NCBI GenBank assembly: GCA_945906815.1
Contig: CAMDRT010000001.1
Location: 186,001-250,000, forward strand
Direction of reading: 5' to 3'
DNA length: 64,000 nt
DNA from: Bordetella parapertussis
GTDB taxonomy: Bacteria; Pseudomonadota; Gammaproteobacteria; Burkholderiales; SG8-41
A model generated the notes under the pieces. It saw only the letters and a program-made list of their open reading frames with translations, had not been told where the DNA came from and made no database searches. Numbering within the stretch: position 1 is the stretch's first letter; every line of letters begins with the position of its first letter. This document shows positions 20,167-29,747 of the stretch, in pieces. Made by a program: the position numbers and the translations under genes.

Positions 20167-21675
20167 ATGGATACCTTGACCCATATCATCAACGGCTTCG
20201 CGGTGTGTCTGACGCCGATCAATCTCTGGTACACCTTTGTCGGCGTGTTCTTGGGCACCATCATCGGCGTACTGCCGGGCATCGGGCCATCGGCGGGCAT
20301 AGCGTTATTGATCCCGGTGACCTTTGGCATGAATCCGACTTCCGCACTGATCATGATGTGCGGCATTTACTACGGCACAAAATACGGCGGCTCTACCACG
20401 GCTATTCTGATTCGCACACCGGGCGAGGCGGCATCGGTGATGACTTCCATCGACGGCTACGAGATGGCGAAGAAAGGCAGGGCAGGGGCAGCGCTCGCGG
20501 TATCCGCCATAGGCTCGTTCATTGCCGGCACGTTGGGTGTGGTGGGACTGACGATATTCGCGGTGCCGTTATCGTCGATGGCGCTCAAGTTCGGGCCGGC
20601 GGAATATTTCACGCTGATGGTGTTTGCGATGACCGCAGTGTCCACACTGACCGGCAAATCGGCGGCTAAAGGCTTGCTGGCTACTCTGCTCGGGTTGATG
20701 ATCGCGACCATCGGCATCGATTTGCAGAGCGGTCAGGCGCGTTTCACCATGGGCGTGGCTGAGTTCCAGGACGGCGTGGGCTTCGTGGTGGTGGTGGTGG
20801 GCCTGTTTGCGGTGGCGGAAGTGTTCCGTGGCCTCGAGGATATCTTTAGGGGCACCGGTGCCAAGGCAATGAAAATCAGCGGCCCGCTGTGGCTGACCAA
20901 AGAGGAATGGGTTCGATCCATAGGGCCGATCTGGCGCGGCGGCACTATCGGATTCATTATCGGCGTGCTGCCGGGCGCTGGCGGCACCATTGCCTCGATC
21001 ATGTCGTATACCACTGAAAAGCGTCTGTCGAAAAACCCCGACGAATTCGGCCATGGTGCGATAGAGGGTGTTGCGGGGCCGGAGGCCGCGAACAATTCCG
21101 ATACCGCTGGCGCGATGGTACCGCTGCTCACACTCGGCATACCCGGCGGAGGCGCCACTGCGGTGCTGATGGGGGCATTCATCATGTACGGCATACAGCC
21201 GGGGCCGCTGCTGTTTCAGAACCGGCCTGACCTGGTGTGGGGGCTGATCGACAGCATGTATATCGGCAACGTGATGCTGCTGATATTGAATCTGCCGTTG
21301 ATAGGCATCTTCGTGCGGCTGCTGTTAATCCCTTCCGGGATTCTGTATCCGTTGATCATCGCGATTTCGGTGATCGGCGCCTACGCGATTAACGGCAGTA
21401 TGACCGATTTGTATTTGATACTGTTGTTCGGCGTAATGGGCTACGTGTTCGATAAGATTGATATACCCGTGGCACCCCTGGTATTGTCACTGGTGCTGGG
21501 CGGCATGATGGAGCAATCTTTCCGGCAGGCGATGACGATTTCCGGCGCTAACCCGAAGATTTTCTTCGGCAGCGCTATCACCATCACCCTGGTTGTGATG
21601 TCAGTGATTTCCATACTGTTGCCGTTTATCCTGCCCATGCTTAAGAAATACAAGGAAGACGGCAAAGACGAGTAA
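20167..21675 (+). CDS. tctA: TctA-family large membrane subunit of a TTT transporter
   Basis: A 502-residue inner-membrane permease with about 11-12 hydrophobic segments. Signature motifs include [36 protein letters not shown] and [11 protein letters not shown], the two Gly-rich re-entrant-like regions of TctA. It couples sodium or proton flow to uptake of citrate or other carboxylates. It is translated together with TctB, and is the only TctA in the window against six Bug receptors, so several receptors may share it. Confidence 0.93.
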   Translation: MDTLTHIINGFAVCLTPINLWYTFVGVFLGTIIGVLPGIGPSAGIALLIPVTFGMNPTSALIMMCGIYYGTKYGGSTTAILIRTPGEAASVMTSIDGYEMAKKGRAGAALAVSAIGSFIAGTLGVVGLTIFAVPLSSMALKFGPAEYFTLMVFAMTAVSTLTGKSAAKGLLATLLGLMIATIGIDLQSGQARFTMGVAEFQDGVGFVVVVVGLFAVAEVFRGLEDIFRGTGAKAMKISGPLWLTKEEWVRSIGPIWRGGTIGFIIGVLPGAGGTIASIMSYTTEKRLSKNPDEFGHGAIEGVAGPEAANNSDTAGAMVPLLTLGIPGGGATAVLMGAFIMYGIQPGPLLFQNRPDLVWGLIDSMYIGNVMLLILNLPLIGIFVRLLLIPSGILYPLIIAISVIGAYAINGSMTDLYLILLFGVMGYVFDKIDIPVAPLVLSLVLGGMMEQSFRQAMTISGANPKIFFGSAITITLVVMSVISILLPFILPMLKKYKEDGKDE

Positions 21676-21688
21676 CAGCGGCCGTGGC

Positions 21689-22651
21689 TTAGTCCAGCTT
21701 GATATGGGCAGCCTTGGCGACGCGCATCCATTTCGCCAGTTCCAGTTTCAGGTGGGCATCGAGTTGTGCTGGTGTGCCACCGAGTATCTCGGCGCCCACG
21801 GCGGCAAAGCGATCGCGCGTGGCGGTCATGGCCAGTGTTTTGTTGGCCGCCATATTGAGCCGGTTGATTATGTCGCGCGGTAATCTGGCTGGGCCCATAA
21901 GCGCGGTAAAGGTGCCGGCTTCACAGTTCTTCAGACCGCTTTCGGTCATGGTCGGCACATCGGGGATGACGGCGTTGCGCTTGTCGCCTGCCACCACCAG
22001 CGCGCGTAATTTGCCTATCTTGATGTAATTGCTGGATGCGCTCAGTTGGTCGAACAGCATGTCCACCTGTCCGCCCATCAAGTCGATCAGCGCCGGACCG
22101 GCGCCTTTGTAGGGCACATGCAGGAACTTGGTGCCGGTTTCCAGTTGGAACAGTTCGCCCGCGAGTTGGTTGGTCGTGCCGCTGCCGGGCGACGACATAG
22201 TCATATGGCCAGGCCGTGATTTTGCCAGCGCGATGAAGTCCTTGATCGATTTCGCCGGCAAGTTGGGGTTCACCACCAGTACTATGGGCACGTAGGATAG
22301 CAGCGTAATTGCTGACAGATCTTGCACCGAGTCGTAGGGCATTTTGGCGTAGAGTGATGGTGCCACGGTGACCGTGCCGCTGGAGGCGAGCACCAGCGTG
22401 TAACCGTCGGCATGGGATTTCGCAACCATGTCAGTGCCGATAACGCCGCTGGCCCCACCACGATTATCAATAACAATCGGCTGGCCGAGGTGCTCGGTCA
22501 ATCCCGGCCCGATCGCGCGCGCGGTGATGTCGATGTTGCCGCCGGGCGGAAACGGCACGATCAGGCGGATCGGGCGCGTGGGGTAATTTTGCGCAGCAGC
22601 GGTGCTGATCGCAACCACTGCCAGTGACAACCAACAGGCTGTGCGTTTCAT
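21689..22651 (-). CDS. Bug/TctC-family periplasmic substrate-binding protein
   Basis: A 320-residue TTT receptor. The signal peptide is MKRTACWLSLAVVAISTAAA, then YPTRPIRLIVPFPPGGNID, DNRGGASGVIGTDMV and VPYKGAGPALIDLMGGQ. Its stop codon lies 13 bases from that of tctA on the other strand, making it the nearest candidate receptor for that permease pair. The start at 22651 is preferred over an upstream ATG because it opens the signal peptide and follows AAGGAG. Confidence 0.9.
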   Translation of the reverse strand: MKRTACWLSLAVVAISTAAAQNYPTRPIRLIVPFPPGGNIDITARAIGPGLTEHLGQPIVIDNRGGASGVIGTDMVAKSHADGYTLVLASSGTVTVAPSLYAKMPYDSVQDLSAITLLSYVPIVLVVNPNLPAKSIKDFIALAKSRPGHMTMSSPGSGTTNQLAGELFQLETGTKFLHVPYKGAGPALIDLMGGQVDMLFDQLSASSNYIKIGKLRALVVAGDKRNAVIPDVPTMTESGLKNCEAGTFTALMGPARLPRDIINRLNMAANKTLAMTATRDRFAAVGAEILGGTPAQLDAHLKLELAKWMRVAKAAHIKLD

Positions 22652-22754
22652 GGCATTTCTCCTTGCTGCCGCATGGTAGTCAATCGCCATCGGAGATGCA
22701 AATTGCCCGTATAATCGTGACGCGAAAATCCGCGTATTTCACACGCTAAAAATC

Positions 22755-23651
22755 ATGTTGCCTTCCCAACGTTTAGACTATTCCGCCATTATCGACCGCC
22801 CGCCGTTGAAATTGCCTGGCGGCGCGCGCGTGGTGATCTGGCCCATCATTAACGTCGAAGTGTGGGACATCCATCGCCCGATGCCGCGGCAGGTATTGCC
22901 GCCGCCGACTCACGTGAATCGTCTGCCGGATTTTGCGCATTGGGCGTGGCACGAGTACGGCATGCGCGTTGGCTTCTGGCGCCTGAAGCGGGCGCTGGAC
23001 GAACTCGACATCAAGGCGTCGCTGTTCACCAATGCACGGGTGTGCAGCGATTACGCGCGCGTGGCTGAAGAGTCGCTTAAATCCGGTTGGGAGTTTGTGG
23101 GGCACTCCTACGATCAGCAGCCGATACATGTTGAAAAAGACCAGCGCGCGATGATTCAGCGCACGGTGAAAACCCTCAAAGCGTTTACCGGCAAAGCACC
23201 GGTGGGCTGGTTGTCGCCGGGGCTGACCGAGACCTATTACACGCCGGACTATTTGGCCGAGGCGGGCATCAAATACATCGCCGACTGGATCATTGATGAT
23301 GAGCCTTGCGACATCCGCACCCGCTACGGCAAGGTGGTGGCGATGCCGTATAACGTGGAGTGCAATGACATTCCGATGATGATGGTGCAACACCATTCCA
23401 GTAACGAATTCGTTACACGCACTTTGGATCATTTCGAGCGTCTGTACGAGGAAGGCAAAACGCGCGCGAAAATCATGGCGATCGGTGTGCACCCCTATAT
23501 CTCCGGTGTCGCGCACCGCATCAAGTATTTTGAAACTGTGTTCAAGACATTGCGCAAGAAACCCGGCGTGTTGTTCTGGACCGGCGAGCAAATCCTTGAT
23601 TGGTATGGCAAGCAGGGCAAATCGGGCAAACCGGATAAATCACGCAAGTGA
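22755..23651 (+). CDS. Polysaccharide-deacetylase-fold hydrolase, PuuE (allantoinase)-like
   Basis: A 298-residue NodB-homology protein. Seen are VVIWPIINVEVWD in place of the first Asp-rich motif, GHSYDQQPI as the His-containing second motif, GWLSPGLTET for the third, and GVHPYISGVAHR near the end. This layout fits the PuuE/allantoinase-like branch that acts on small amides rather than cell-wall glycans. There is no signal peptide, in line with a cytoplasmic enzyme. It overlaps or abuts the next Bug receptor gene, so it may process the ligand that the receptor brings in. No other purine-degradation genes are nearby, so allantoin is not assured. Confidence 0.75.
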   Translation: MLPSQRLDYSAIIDRPPLKLPGGARVVIWPIINVEVWDIHRPMPRQVLPPPTHVNRLPDFAHWAWHEYGMRVGFWRLKRALDELDIKASLFTNARVCSDYARVAEESLKSGWEFVGHSYDQQPIHVEKDQRAMIQRTVKTLKAFTGKAPVGWLSPGLTETYYTPDYLAEAGIKYIADWIIDDEPCDIRTRYGKVVAMPYNVECNDIPMMMVQHHSSNEFVTRTLDHFERLYEEGKTRAKIMAIGVHPYISGVAHRIKYFETVFKTLRKKPGVLFWTGEQILDWYGKQGKSGKPDKSRK

Positions 23652-23671
23652 TTGTTTTTGCAGCATATTTA

Positions 23672-24658
23672 ATGATGACTCGAGTGCCGGTTCTGGTTTG
23701 CGGTGCGCTGCTGTTGGGGGCGCACGCAGCACAAGCACAATCAGCTGCGGTTGCCGATTTCCCAGCTAAAGGCAGGGGCATACGCGTGGTCATCCCGTTT
23801 CCGCCGGGTGGCGGTAACGATGTGCTGGCGCGTTTTCTGGTGCACGGGCTCAATGAAGGTCTCGCGCCCGGCTCGGTGGCGGATAACCGCGGCGGCGCGG
23901 GCACAGTGATCGGCACCGAGATCGCGGCCAAGGGCAATGCGGACGGCCACACACTGCTGATCGTGTCGGTGCCATTCGTGGTGATGAATGCACTGTATCC
24001 CGACATCAAGATCGACATGCTCAAGGATTTCACACCGGTGATCCATGCCGGCATTGCGCCGTCGATGATGTTGGTCGGTGCAGCCACGCCGTATAAAACG
24101 GTGAAAGACTTGATCGACGCGGCGCGCACCAAGCCGGGTGCCCTGGTGTATGGCACTTCCGGCAACGGTTCGTCCACGCATCTCATCATGGAATTGTTCA
24201 AGCTGGTGAGTCATACGCAACTGGTGCATGTGCCCTACAAAGGCAGCGGCCCAGCGATGACGGCGCTGATGGCGGGGCAGGTGCCGGTGATGTTTAACAA
24301 TCCGACCGCTGCCAGCGCGTTTATCAGGGCCGGGCGCGTGCGCGCGCTGGCGGTGACCGCAGCGGCGCGGATGAAAGCCTTTCCTGATGTGCCGACGATG
24401 GCCGAAGCAGGCGTGCCCGGATGCGAGGGCAGCGTATTTTGGGGCGTTGCCGCGCCTGCGGGCACACCCACGGCGGTGGTCGCCAGGCTTAATACCGAGT
24501 TCAATCGCATACTCAATTCCAGTGACGTGCGCAAATATTTCATCAGTCAGGATGTCGAGGTGGTGGGTGGTACACCTGCGGCGTTCGGCGAATTTCTGCG
24601 CAAGGAAGTCGCACTGTGGGGCAAGGTGGTGCGCGAGGCCAGGATCAAGGCGGAGTAA
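23672..24658 (+). CDS. Bug/TctC-family periplasmic substrate-binding protein
   Basis: A 328-residue TTT receptor. The signal peptide MMTRVPVLVCGALLLGAHAAQAQ is followed, after a short extra stretch, by IRVVIPFPPGGGND, DNRGGAGTVIGTEIA and VPYKGSGPAMTALMAGQV. A GTG at 23648 overlapping the stop of the deacetylase gene could also start it; I chose 23672 because the signal peptide begins there. Close packing with the deacetylase gene suggests one operon, continued by a further Bug gene 73 bases on. Confidence 0.88.
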   Translation: MMTRVPVLVCGALLLGAHAAQAQSAAVADFPAKGRGIRVVIPFPPGGGNDVLARFLVHGLNEGLAPGSVADNRGGAGTVIGTEIAAKGNADGHTLLIVSVPFVVMNALYPDIKIDMLKDFTPVIHAGIAPSMMLVGAATPYKTVKDLIDAARTKPGALVYGTSGNGSSTHLIMELFKLVSHTQLVHVPYKGSGPAMTALMAGQVPVMFNNPTAASAFIRAGRVRALAVTAAARMKAFPDVPTMAEAGVPGCEGSVFWGVAAPAGTPTAVVARLNTEFNRILNSSDVRKYFISQDVEVVGGTPAAFGEFLRKEVALWGKVVREARIKAE

Positions 24659-24731
24659 GGGTATTGCTGACCGTGTTGATTTATGACTTGCGCCAAAGCC
24701 GGATGCATAAAAAAATAACCAGGAGAAATCC

Positions 24732-25706
24732 GTGAACATGACGCAACGAATTTTTCAGCTTGCCAGCATTGCTGTTGGTATTGTGACGGCGGCGCCCGCC
24801 GCCGCGCAAGGCTTCCCCACCAAGCTGATCAGAGTGGTAAACCCCGCCGCGCCAGGTGGCAACAGCGATGTGTTTTTTAGATTGCTGCAACCGAAGATGA
24901 CGGAGTTTCTCGGCCAGCAACTGGTGTTCGATTACCGGCCTGGTGCCGGCAGTACCATCGGCGGCGAGATGATTGCGAAGAGTGCGCCCGACGGCTATAC
25001 CACGGGCCTGGTGGCGGCGAGTTATGTCATCAATCCTTCAATGATCAAGAAAATGCCCTACGACACCGTGAAAGACTTCATCGGATTGGGCTTGATTGTT
25101 GACGTGCCTTCGGGGCTGGTGGTGCATCCCTCGTTGCCGGTGAAGCATGTGAAGGAACTGATTGCACTTGCCAAAACACGCGCGGGTCAACTGTTTTGTT
25201 CGTCATCGGGACGTGGCACTGTCGGGCATATGTCGGTTGAGCTCTTCAATTCTATGGCTGGCGTCAAGATTACGCATGTGCCCTACAAAGGCGCAGGGCC
25301 GGCGATCATCGACCTGGTGGCGGGCCATGTGCAACTGCAATTCTCCAGCTTGCCGCTGGTCTCCGGCCATGTGCAACAGGGACGCATCAAACTCATCGCT
25401 CAAACCGGCGAGAAACGCACCGGCTTTGCCAAGGACGTGCCGACCATGATCGAAGCAGGTGTGCCCGGCTATGTGGTGAGCAGCGGCTTTAGCTTCATCG
25501 GCCCCGCAGGCATACCGCGTGCGATTGCCGAACGCTTGAACGGCGCACTGGTGACGTCGCTGCGCGATCCGGCAAACCGCAAATTTTTGATTGAGCAGGG
25601 CGCCGAGCCGGTGGGCAGCTCGCTTGACGAACATGAGGCTTACATCAAGTCCGAAGTGGCTAAGTGGATTCGGGTGGTCAAGCAGGCGGGGATAGAGCCG
25701 CAGTAG
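24732..25706 (+). CDS. Bug/TctC-family periplasmic substrate-binding protein
   Basis: A 324-residue TTT receptor. AGGAG lies six bases before a GTG start at 24732, which beats the ATG six bases further on. After the signal peptide (ending AAPAAAQ) come FPTKLIRVVNPAAPGGNSD, DYRPGAGSTIGGEMI and VPYKGAGPAIIDLVAGHV. It is adjacent to another receptor gene and followed 33 bases later by the osmoprotectant fusion gene. Confidence 0.9.
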   Translation: MNMTQRIFQLASIAVGIVTAAPAAAQGFPTKLIRVVNPAAPGGNSDVFFRLLQPKMTEFLGQQLVFDYRPGAGSTIGGEMIAKSAPDGYTTGLVAASYVINPSMIKKMPYDTVKDFIGLGLIVDVPSGLVVHPSLPVKHVKELIALAKTRAGQLFCSSSGRGTVGHMSVELFNSMAGVKITHVPYKGAGPAIIDLVAGHVQLQFSSLPLVSGHVQQGRIKLIAQTGEKRTGFAKDVPTMIEAGVPGYVVSSGFSFIGPAGIPRAIAERLNGALVTSLRDPANRKFLIEQGAEPVGSSLDEHEAYIKSEVAKWIRVVKQAGIEPQ

Positions 25707-25739
25707 CGTGTGTGTAAACGTTCCATGCTACTGTTAATA

Positions 25740-27275
25740 ATGTTCAATAAAAACATACACTTAAACTTGGTTTGGCGCAGCGCTTGCGTTGCCGCTGTGC
25801 TGCTGTCGTCGCTAGCCGTAGCTGCCGGAGAAACCATTACCGTAGGCTCCAAGCGTTTTACCGAGTCGTACATCCTGGGCGAGATTGCCACGCAGCGTAT
25901 TCAAGCCACCGGTAGCGCTACCGTCACCCATCGGCAGGGTCTGGGCAATACGGCGATTCTGTTTGCCGCGCTGAAAAGCGGAGCGATTGATGTTTACCCG
26001 GAATACACCGGCACGCTGGCGTTTGAGTTGCTGGGGCTAAAGCGTGTACCGTCCCTGGTGGACCTGAATGCAGCGCTGGATGCGCATGGGCTGGCGTTGA
26101 GTGCGCCGCTGGGTTTCGGCAATTCGTATGCGCTGGCGATGGTGACGTCGCGCGCGCAGGCGCTGGGTATCGCCAAGATGTCCGATCTGACAGGTGTTGC
26201 GGATTTACGCTACGGACTGTCGCAGGAATTTTTGCATCGCAAGGATGGCTGGCCGGCATTGCGCGCGGCCTATGCGCTTAGCGCACAGCCGATGGGGCTG
26301 GATCACGGGCTTGCTTACGAAGCGATCAAAGGTGGGCGCGTGGATGTGATCGACGTTTACACCACCGATGCCAAACTGGGTCGCTACGGTTTGCACGTGC
26401 TGGCGGATGACCGCGCGTTTTTTCCGCCGTATGAAGCGGTGCTGGTGTATCGCAAGGATTTGCCGCAGCGCAATCCCGCGGCGTTTGGTGCCTTGCAAGC
26501 GATGGCAGGCAGCATTTCCGGAGCAACGATGATAGTCATGAATGCCGCCGCCGAACTGGATAGCCAGCCGTTTGCGCGGGTGGCGGCCGACTTTTTGCAT
26601 GCCGGCGCGCCACCCACGGCAACGCAATCCCGGCCCGGTTGGCTGGTGCAACTATACGCCGCCGATTTCTGGCGGCTCACGGGTGAACATTGCCTGCTGG
26701 TGTTTGGCGCACTGGGTTTAAGCGTCGGTGTGGGGGTGCCGCTGGGCGTATGGGCAGCCCGTTCGCGCCGGGCGCGGCCGTGGATAGTGGGTGTCAGTGG
26801 TGTGCTGCAGACCATTCCAGCCCTAGCATTGCTGGCGTTTTTGATTGCGGCGCTGGGCCGTATCGGCATGGTGCCTGCCGTGATTGCCTTGTTTTTATAT
26901 GGCCTGTTGCCCATCGTGCGCAATACCGAAAGCGGGCTGGCGGGCGTAGCTCGAGGTCTGCGGCAGGCGGGTTATGCTTTAGGGCTGCGTTCGGGCGCGG
27001 TGACACGGTTGATTGATTTGCCGCTGGCGCTGCCTTCGGTGCTGGCGGGGATCAAGATATCGGCGGTGATCAACGTCGGCACCGCTACCATAGCGGCCTT
27101 CATCGGCGCGGGCGGTTACGGCGAACGTATCGTGGCCGGGCTGGCGGTAAATGATCACGCCATGATGCTGGCTGGCGCGGTGCCGGCAGCGCTGCTGGCG
27201 CTGCTGATCCAGGGTCTGTTTGAAGCCGGAGAGCGCCGGTTTCTACAATATGAACTCCGACGGGATCCCACTTAA
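25740..27275 (+). CDS. Osmoprotectant-type ABC transporter binding protein fused to its permease
   Basis: A 511-residue fusion. After a signal sequence, residues of about 30-300 form an OpuAC/YehZ-like binding domain (ITVGSKRFTESYILGEI, GLGNTAILFAALKSGAIDVYPEYTGT, GGRVDVIDVYTTDAKLGRYG). The rest is an OpuCB/ProW-like permease with about six helices and the EAA-type loop region (GVLQTIPALALLAF, LPLALPSVLAGIKISAVINVGTATIAAFIGAGG). Such fusions import glycine betaine, choline or similar solutes. No ATPase gene (OpuCA type) lies on either side, so the energy subunit must be encoded elsewhere or shared. An upstream GTG is possible, but 25740 gives the best signal peptide. Confidence 0.87.
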   Translation: MFNKNIHLNLVWRSACVAAVLLSSLAVAAGETITVGSKRFTESYILGEIATQRIQATGSATVTHRQGLGNTAILFAALKSGAIDVYPEYTGTLAFELLGLKRVPSLVDLNAALDAHGLALSAPLGFGNSYALAMVTSRAQALGIAKMSDLTGVADLRYGLSQEFLHRKDGWPALRAAYALSAQPMGLDHGLAYEAIKGGRVDVIDVYTTDAKLGRYGLHVLADDRAFFPPYEAVLVYRKDLPQRNPAAFGALQAMAGSISGATMIVMNAAAELDSQPFARVAADFLHAGAPPTATQSRPGWLVQLYAADFWRLTGEHCLLVFGALGLSVGVGVPLGVWAARSRRARPWIVGVSGVLQTIPALALLAFLIAALGRIGMVPAVIALFLYGLLPIVRNTESGLAGVARGLRQAGYALGLRSGAVTRLIDLPLALPSVLAGIKISAVINVGTATIAAFIGAGGYGERIVAGLAVNDHAMMLAGAVPAALLALLIQGLFEAGERRFLQYELRRDPT

Positions 27276-27497
27276 ACAGTCGCAGACCTTTATTTCCGGA
27301 TTGCGGCCCGCGCCGTGTCGCGGCTACGCCGGGTGGCTTTTCATAAAGGATCGGGGCGGTTCCTGCGAATGGCTGGGTATAGTGTCTGTGGGTTGGGTAT
27401 ACTCCCGGCTTTCCCCGAATTGCGATGCTGGAGTGCGATTGCGTAGCAGCAGGTAGCAGGGGCGACCTACCATACAACGATAACAGGAATATGCTTC
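27276..27497 (+). promoter_or_regulatory. Region upstream of the sigma-E operon with two TGGGTATA elements
   Basis: A 222-base gap ahead of rpoE. TGGGTATAGT and TGGGTATACT occur about 19 bases apart near 27375 and 27394 and look like tandem -10 elements. No clear match to the sigma-E consensus (GGAACTT with TCTGA) was found, so autoregulation is not shown by sequence. Confidence 0.35.
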
Positions 27498-28097
27498 ATG
27501 AGTGACCGCGAATTCGACCAGCAGTTGGTCGAGCGCGCACAACGTGGCGACAAGCATGCGTTTGAGCTATTGGTTGCGAAGTATCAACGCAAACTGTTCC
27601 GCTTGCTGTCACGCTTTATCCGAGACGCGGCGGAGGTGGAGGATGTAGCGCAGGAAGCCTTTATCAAAGCCTATCGTGCGCTGCCGAATTTTCGCGGTGA
27701 TAGTGCTTTTTACACCTGGCTCTACCGGATCGGTATCAATACCGCAAAGAATTATCTGGTGGCAGCAGGACGGCGTGCGCCGACCTCAACCGCCATGGAT
27801 GCCGAAGAGGCCGAGGCTTTGGGGGAAACTGAGCATTTGCAGGACCTTAATACGCCGGAAAACCAACTGATGAGCCGCCAGGTGGCAGATACCGTGAACC
27901 AAACGCTGGAGAAGTTGCCAGAGGACTTGCGCACCGCGATCTCGTTGCGGGAAATGGAAGGCTTGAGCTACGAGGAAATCGCTTCCGTCATGAATTGCCC
28001 GATCGGTACTGTAAGGTCGCGTATTTTTCGGGCACGGGAAGCCATAGCAGAACAATTACGACCCCTGCTCGGCACGGGCACAGACAGGAGATGGTGA
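27498..28097 (+). CDS. rpoE: RNA polymerase sigma factor RpoE
   Basis: A 199-residue ECF sigma factor controlling the envelope-stress response. Region 2 is seen as KYQRKLFRLLSRFIRDAAEVEDVAQEAFIKAYRAL, with FYTWLYRIGINTAKNYL following; region 4 holds LPEDLRTAISLREMEGLSYEEIASVMNCPIGTVRSRIFRAR. It heads the operon rpoE-rseA-rseB-mucD, with one base between its stop and the anti-sigma start, so the regulator and its antagonist are co-translated. Release depends on proteolysis of RseA; the site-1 protease DegS is not in the window. Confidence 0.95.
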   Translation: MSDREFDQQLVERAQRGDKHAFELLVAKYQRKLFRLLSRFIRDAAEVEDVAQEAFIKAYRALPNFRGDSAFYTWLYRIGINTAKNYLVAAGRRAPTSTAMDAEEAEALGETEHLQDLNTPENQLMSRQVADTVNQTLEKLPEDLRTAISLREMEGLSYEEIASVMNCPIGTVRSRIFRAREAIAEQLRPLLGTGTDRRW

Positions 28098-28098
28098 G

Positions 28099-28644
28099 AT
28101 GATGGAGCGTCGACAAAGTGTATCAACCTTGATGGATGGTGAATTGGATGCCACTGAGGCTGCGCGTGCAATCGCCAAGCTCAAATCCGATGCGGCGTCG
28201 TGCGAGACCTGGGATACCTATCATATGATCGGCGACGCCATGCGCGGCGCGAGCCCTATCAGTGGCAGACGAGGATTCAGCCGGCGCCTCAGTGACAGGT
28301 TGGCGCAGGAACCCACAGTGCTGGCCCCGCGCACCACGCCTTCCGCGTTTGCCGTACGTAGGCTACAGACCTACGCTTTGTCGGCGGCAGCCTCGGTTGC
28401 CGCAGTCGCGGTGGTAGGCTGGATTGCGCTTTCTACATTGAGTCCCAATGTGTCCCCGGGCGCGATCTCCAAAGCGCCGCTGGTGCAGCCGCAAGACGAA
28501 GCAGCGCTGCTTGCGGCCGCCAAGCCTGCGACCGCACCTGAGCATGTGCATGAGTATCTGCTGGCGCATCAGGGTATTTCGCCGACAACCGCCATACAGG
28601 GCGTTACACCTTACATTCGCACCGTATCTGCCGCCGGCGATTGA
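28099..28644 (+). CDS. rseA: Sigma-E factor negative regulatory protein RseA
   Basis: A 181-residue anti-sigma factor. The cytoplasmic N-terminal domain has the family pattern VSTLMDGELD and WDTYHMIGDAMRG that clamps sigma-E. One membrane helix follows at about residues 91-113 (YALSAAASVAAVAVVGWIAL), and a periplasmic tail of about 65 residues ends the protein. It would be cut by DegS/RseP-type proteases under envelope stress. ATG at 28099 or 28102 are both possible; the spacing after rpoE is one to four bases. Confidence 0.88.
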   Translation: MMERRQSVSTLMDGELDATEAARAIAKLKSDAASCETWDTYHMIGDAMRGASPISGRRGFSRRLSDRLAQEPTVLAPRTTPSAFAVRRLQTYALSAAASVAAVAVVGWIALSTLSPNVSPGAISKAPLVQPQDEAALLAAAKPATAPEHVHEYLLAHQGISPTTAIQGVTPYIRTVSAAGD

Positions 28645-28663
28645 CGCGGCGCCTCTGATACCT

Positions 28664-28699
28664 CTTGCACCCCTTGCAACTTTTGCACCTTTTGCATAC
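28664..28699 (+). repeat. Four-copy 9-bp tandem repeat between rseA and rseB
   Basis: TTGCA recurs at 28665, 28674, 28683 and 28692, exactly nine bases apart, in a unit like CTTGCACCC. It fills most of the 62-base spacer before rseB, where no Shine-Dalgarno is visible. Confidence 0.7.
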
Positions 28700-28706
28700 G
28701 TCCCAC

Positions 28707-29720
28707 ATGAAATTCTGGCTGGCTGTCGCGGCAGCGGCAGCGACGCTAGCGACGGCACAGGTGTGGGCGCAGGATGCGGCCACGCTGGATGCGCTGGCGT
28801 GGCTAAAGAAAATCGCGGATTCGTCGCGCACGGTCAGCTATTCGGGCACCTTTGTGTATCAGTATGGCAGTCGCGTGGAAACCTCGCGCGTGGTGCATTA
28901 TGTGAACCAGGCGGGCGGTGTGTTTGAGAAGCTCGAAACCCTGGACGGCCCGCCGCGTGAAATTATTCGCGCCAACGACCATGTCACCGCTTACATTCCC
29001 GATGCGCGTGTGGTGCTGATCGAGCGCCGCAGCACGCGGTATCTGCCGGTGATGCTGCCGGAAAACCTTTCCGATCTGACGCGGCAGTATGATGTGCGCA
29101 AACTCGAAGCCGACCGCGTAGGCGGTTTTGAGTGCGTGTGGATCGGCGTGTCACCCAAGGATAAGTTGCGCTACGGGCGCAAGTTTTGCGCCGAGTTGAA
29201 TTCGGGCTTGCCGTTGCGCGCACAGGTGCTTAATGAGCACGCAAAAATTATTGAGTCTTTCGGATTTTCTCAATTGTCGTTGGGTGGTAAGTTTAGCCGG
29301 GACCAGGTGACCTCACGTTATGAAACGCGTGCACAGGCGCAGAAGTGGCGGGTGGACCAGTCGGCGTTGAATGTCGTGGAACAAGCCGCAGATACCGGCT
29401 GGACGGTTACCCATTTGCCCGCCGGTTTCCGCAAGTCGATGGAAGTCAAGCGCACCATCGCCGGGCGCCCACTGGCAATACCGCATTTGGTGTACTCGGA
29501 CGGTCTGGCGGCGATTTCCGTATTTGTCGAGACCAAAATGCGGGAACTGACAGCCAAGCCTTTGACCAATCGGGGTGCTATCCATATTTACAAGCGCGTG
29601 CTCGGCGAGCACGTGGTGACAGTGCTGGGCGAGGTACCGGCAGCGACGGTGATGCAGTTCGCGCATTCGATGGAAGCCAAAAACGTAACAAACGCGCTAC
29701 CTGTCCCAAAGCCTCAGTAA
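28707..29720 (+). CDS. rseB: MucB/RseB-family sigma-E regulatory protein
   Basis: A 337-residue periplasmic protein. The signal peptide is MKFWLAVAAAAATLATAQVWA. The N-terminal lipoprotein-binding-like domain starts WLKKIADSSRTVSYSGTFVYQYG, and the smaller C-terminal domain covers about residues 230-330. In the family it binds the periplasmic tail of RseA and shields it from cleavage until it senses off-pathway lipopolysaccharide or lipoproteins. It sits between rseA and mucD as expected. An upstream in-frame start would place repeats in the protein and spoil the signal peptide, so 28707 is used. Confidence 0.9.
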   Translation: MKFWLAVAAAAATLATAQVWAQDAATLDALAWLKKIADSSRTVSYSGTFVYQYGSRVETSRVVHYVNQAGGVFEKLETLDGPPREIIRANDHVTAYIPDARVVLIERRSTRYLPVMLPENLSDLTRQYDVRKLEADRVGGFECVWIGVSPKDKLRYGRKFCAELNSGLPLRAQVLNEHAKIIESFGFSQLSLGGKFSRDQVTSRYETRAQAQKWRVDQSALNVVEQAADTGWTVTHLPAGFRKSMEVKRTIAGRPLAIPHLVYSDGLAAISVFVETKMRELTAKPLTNRGAIHIYKRVLGEHVVTVLGEVPAATVMQFAHSMEAKNVTNALPVPKPQ

Positions 29721-29747
29721 CAACGTTAATCGAAAACAGGGAAATCC

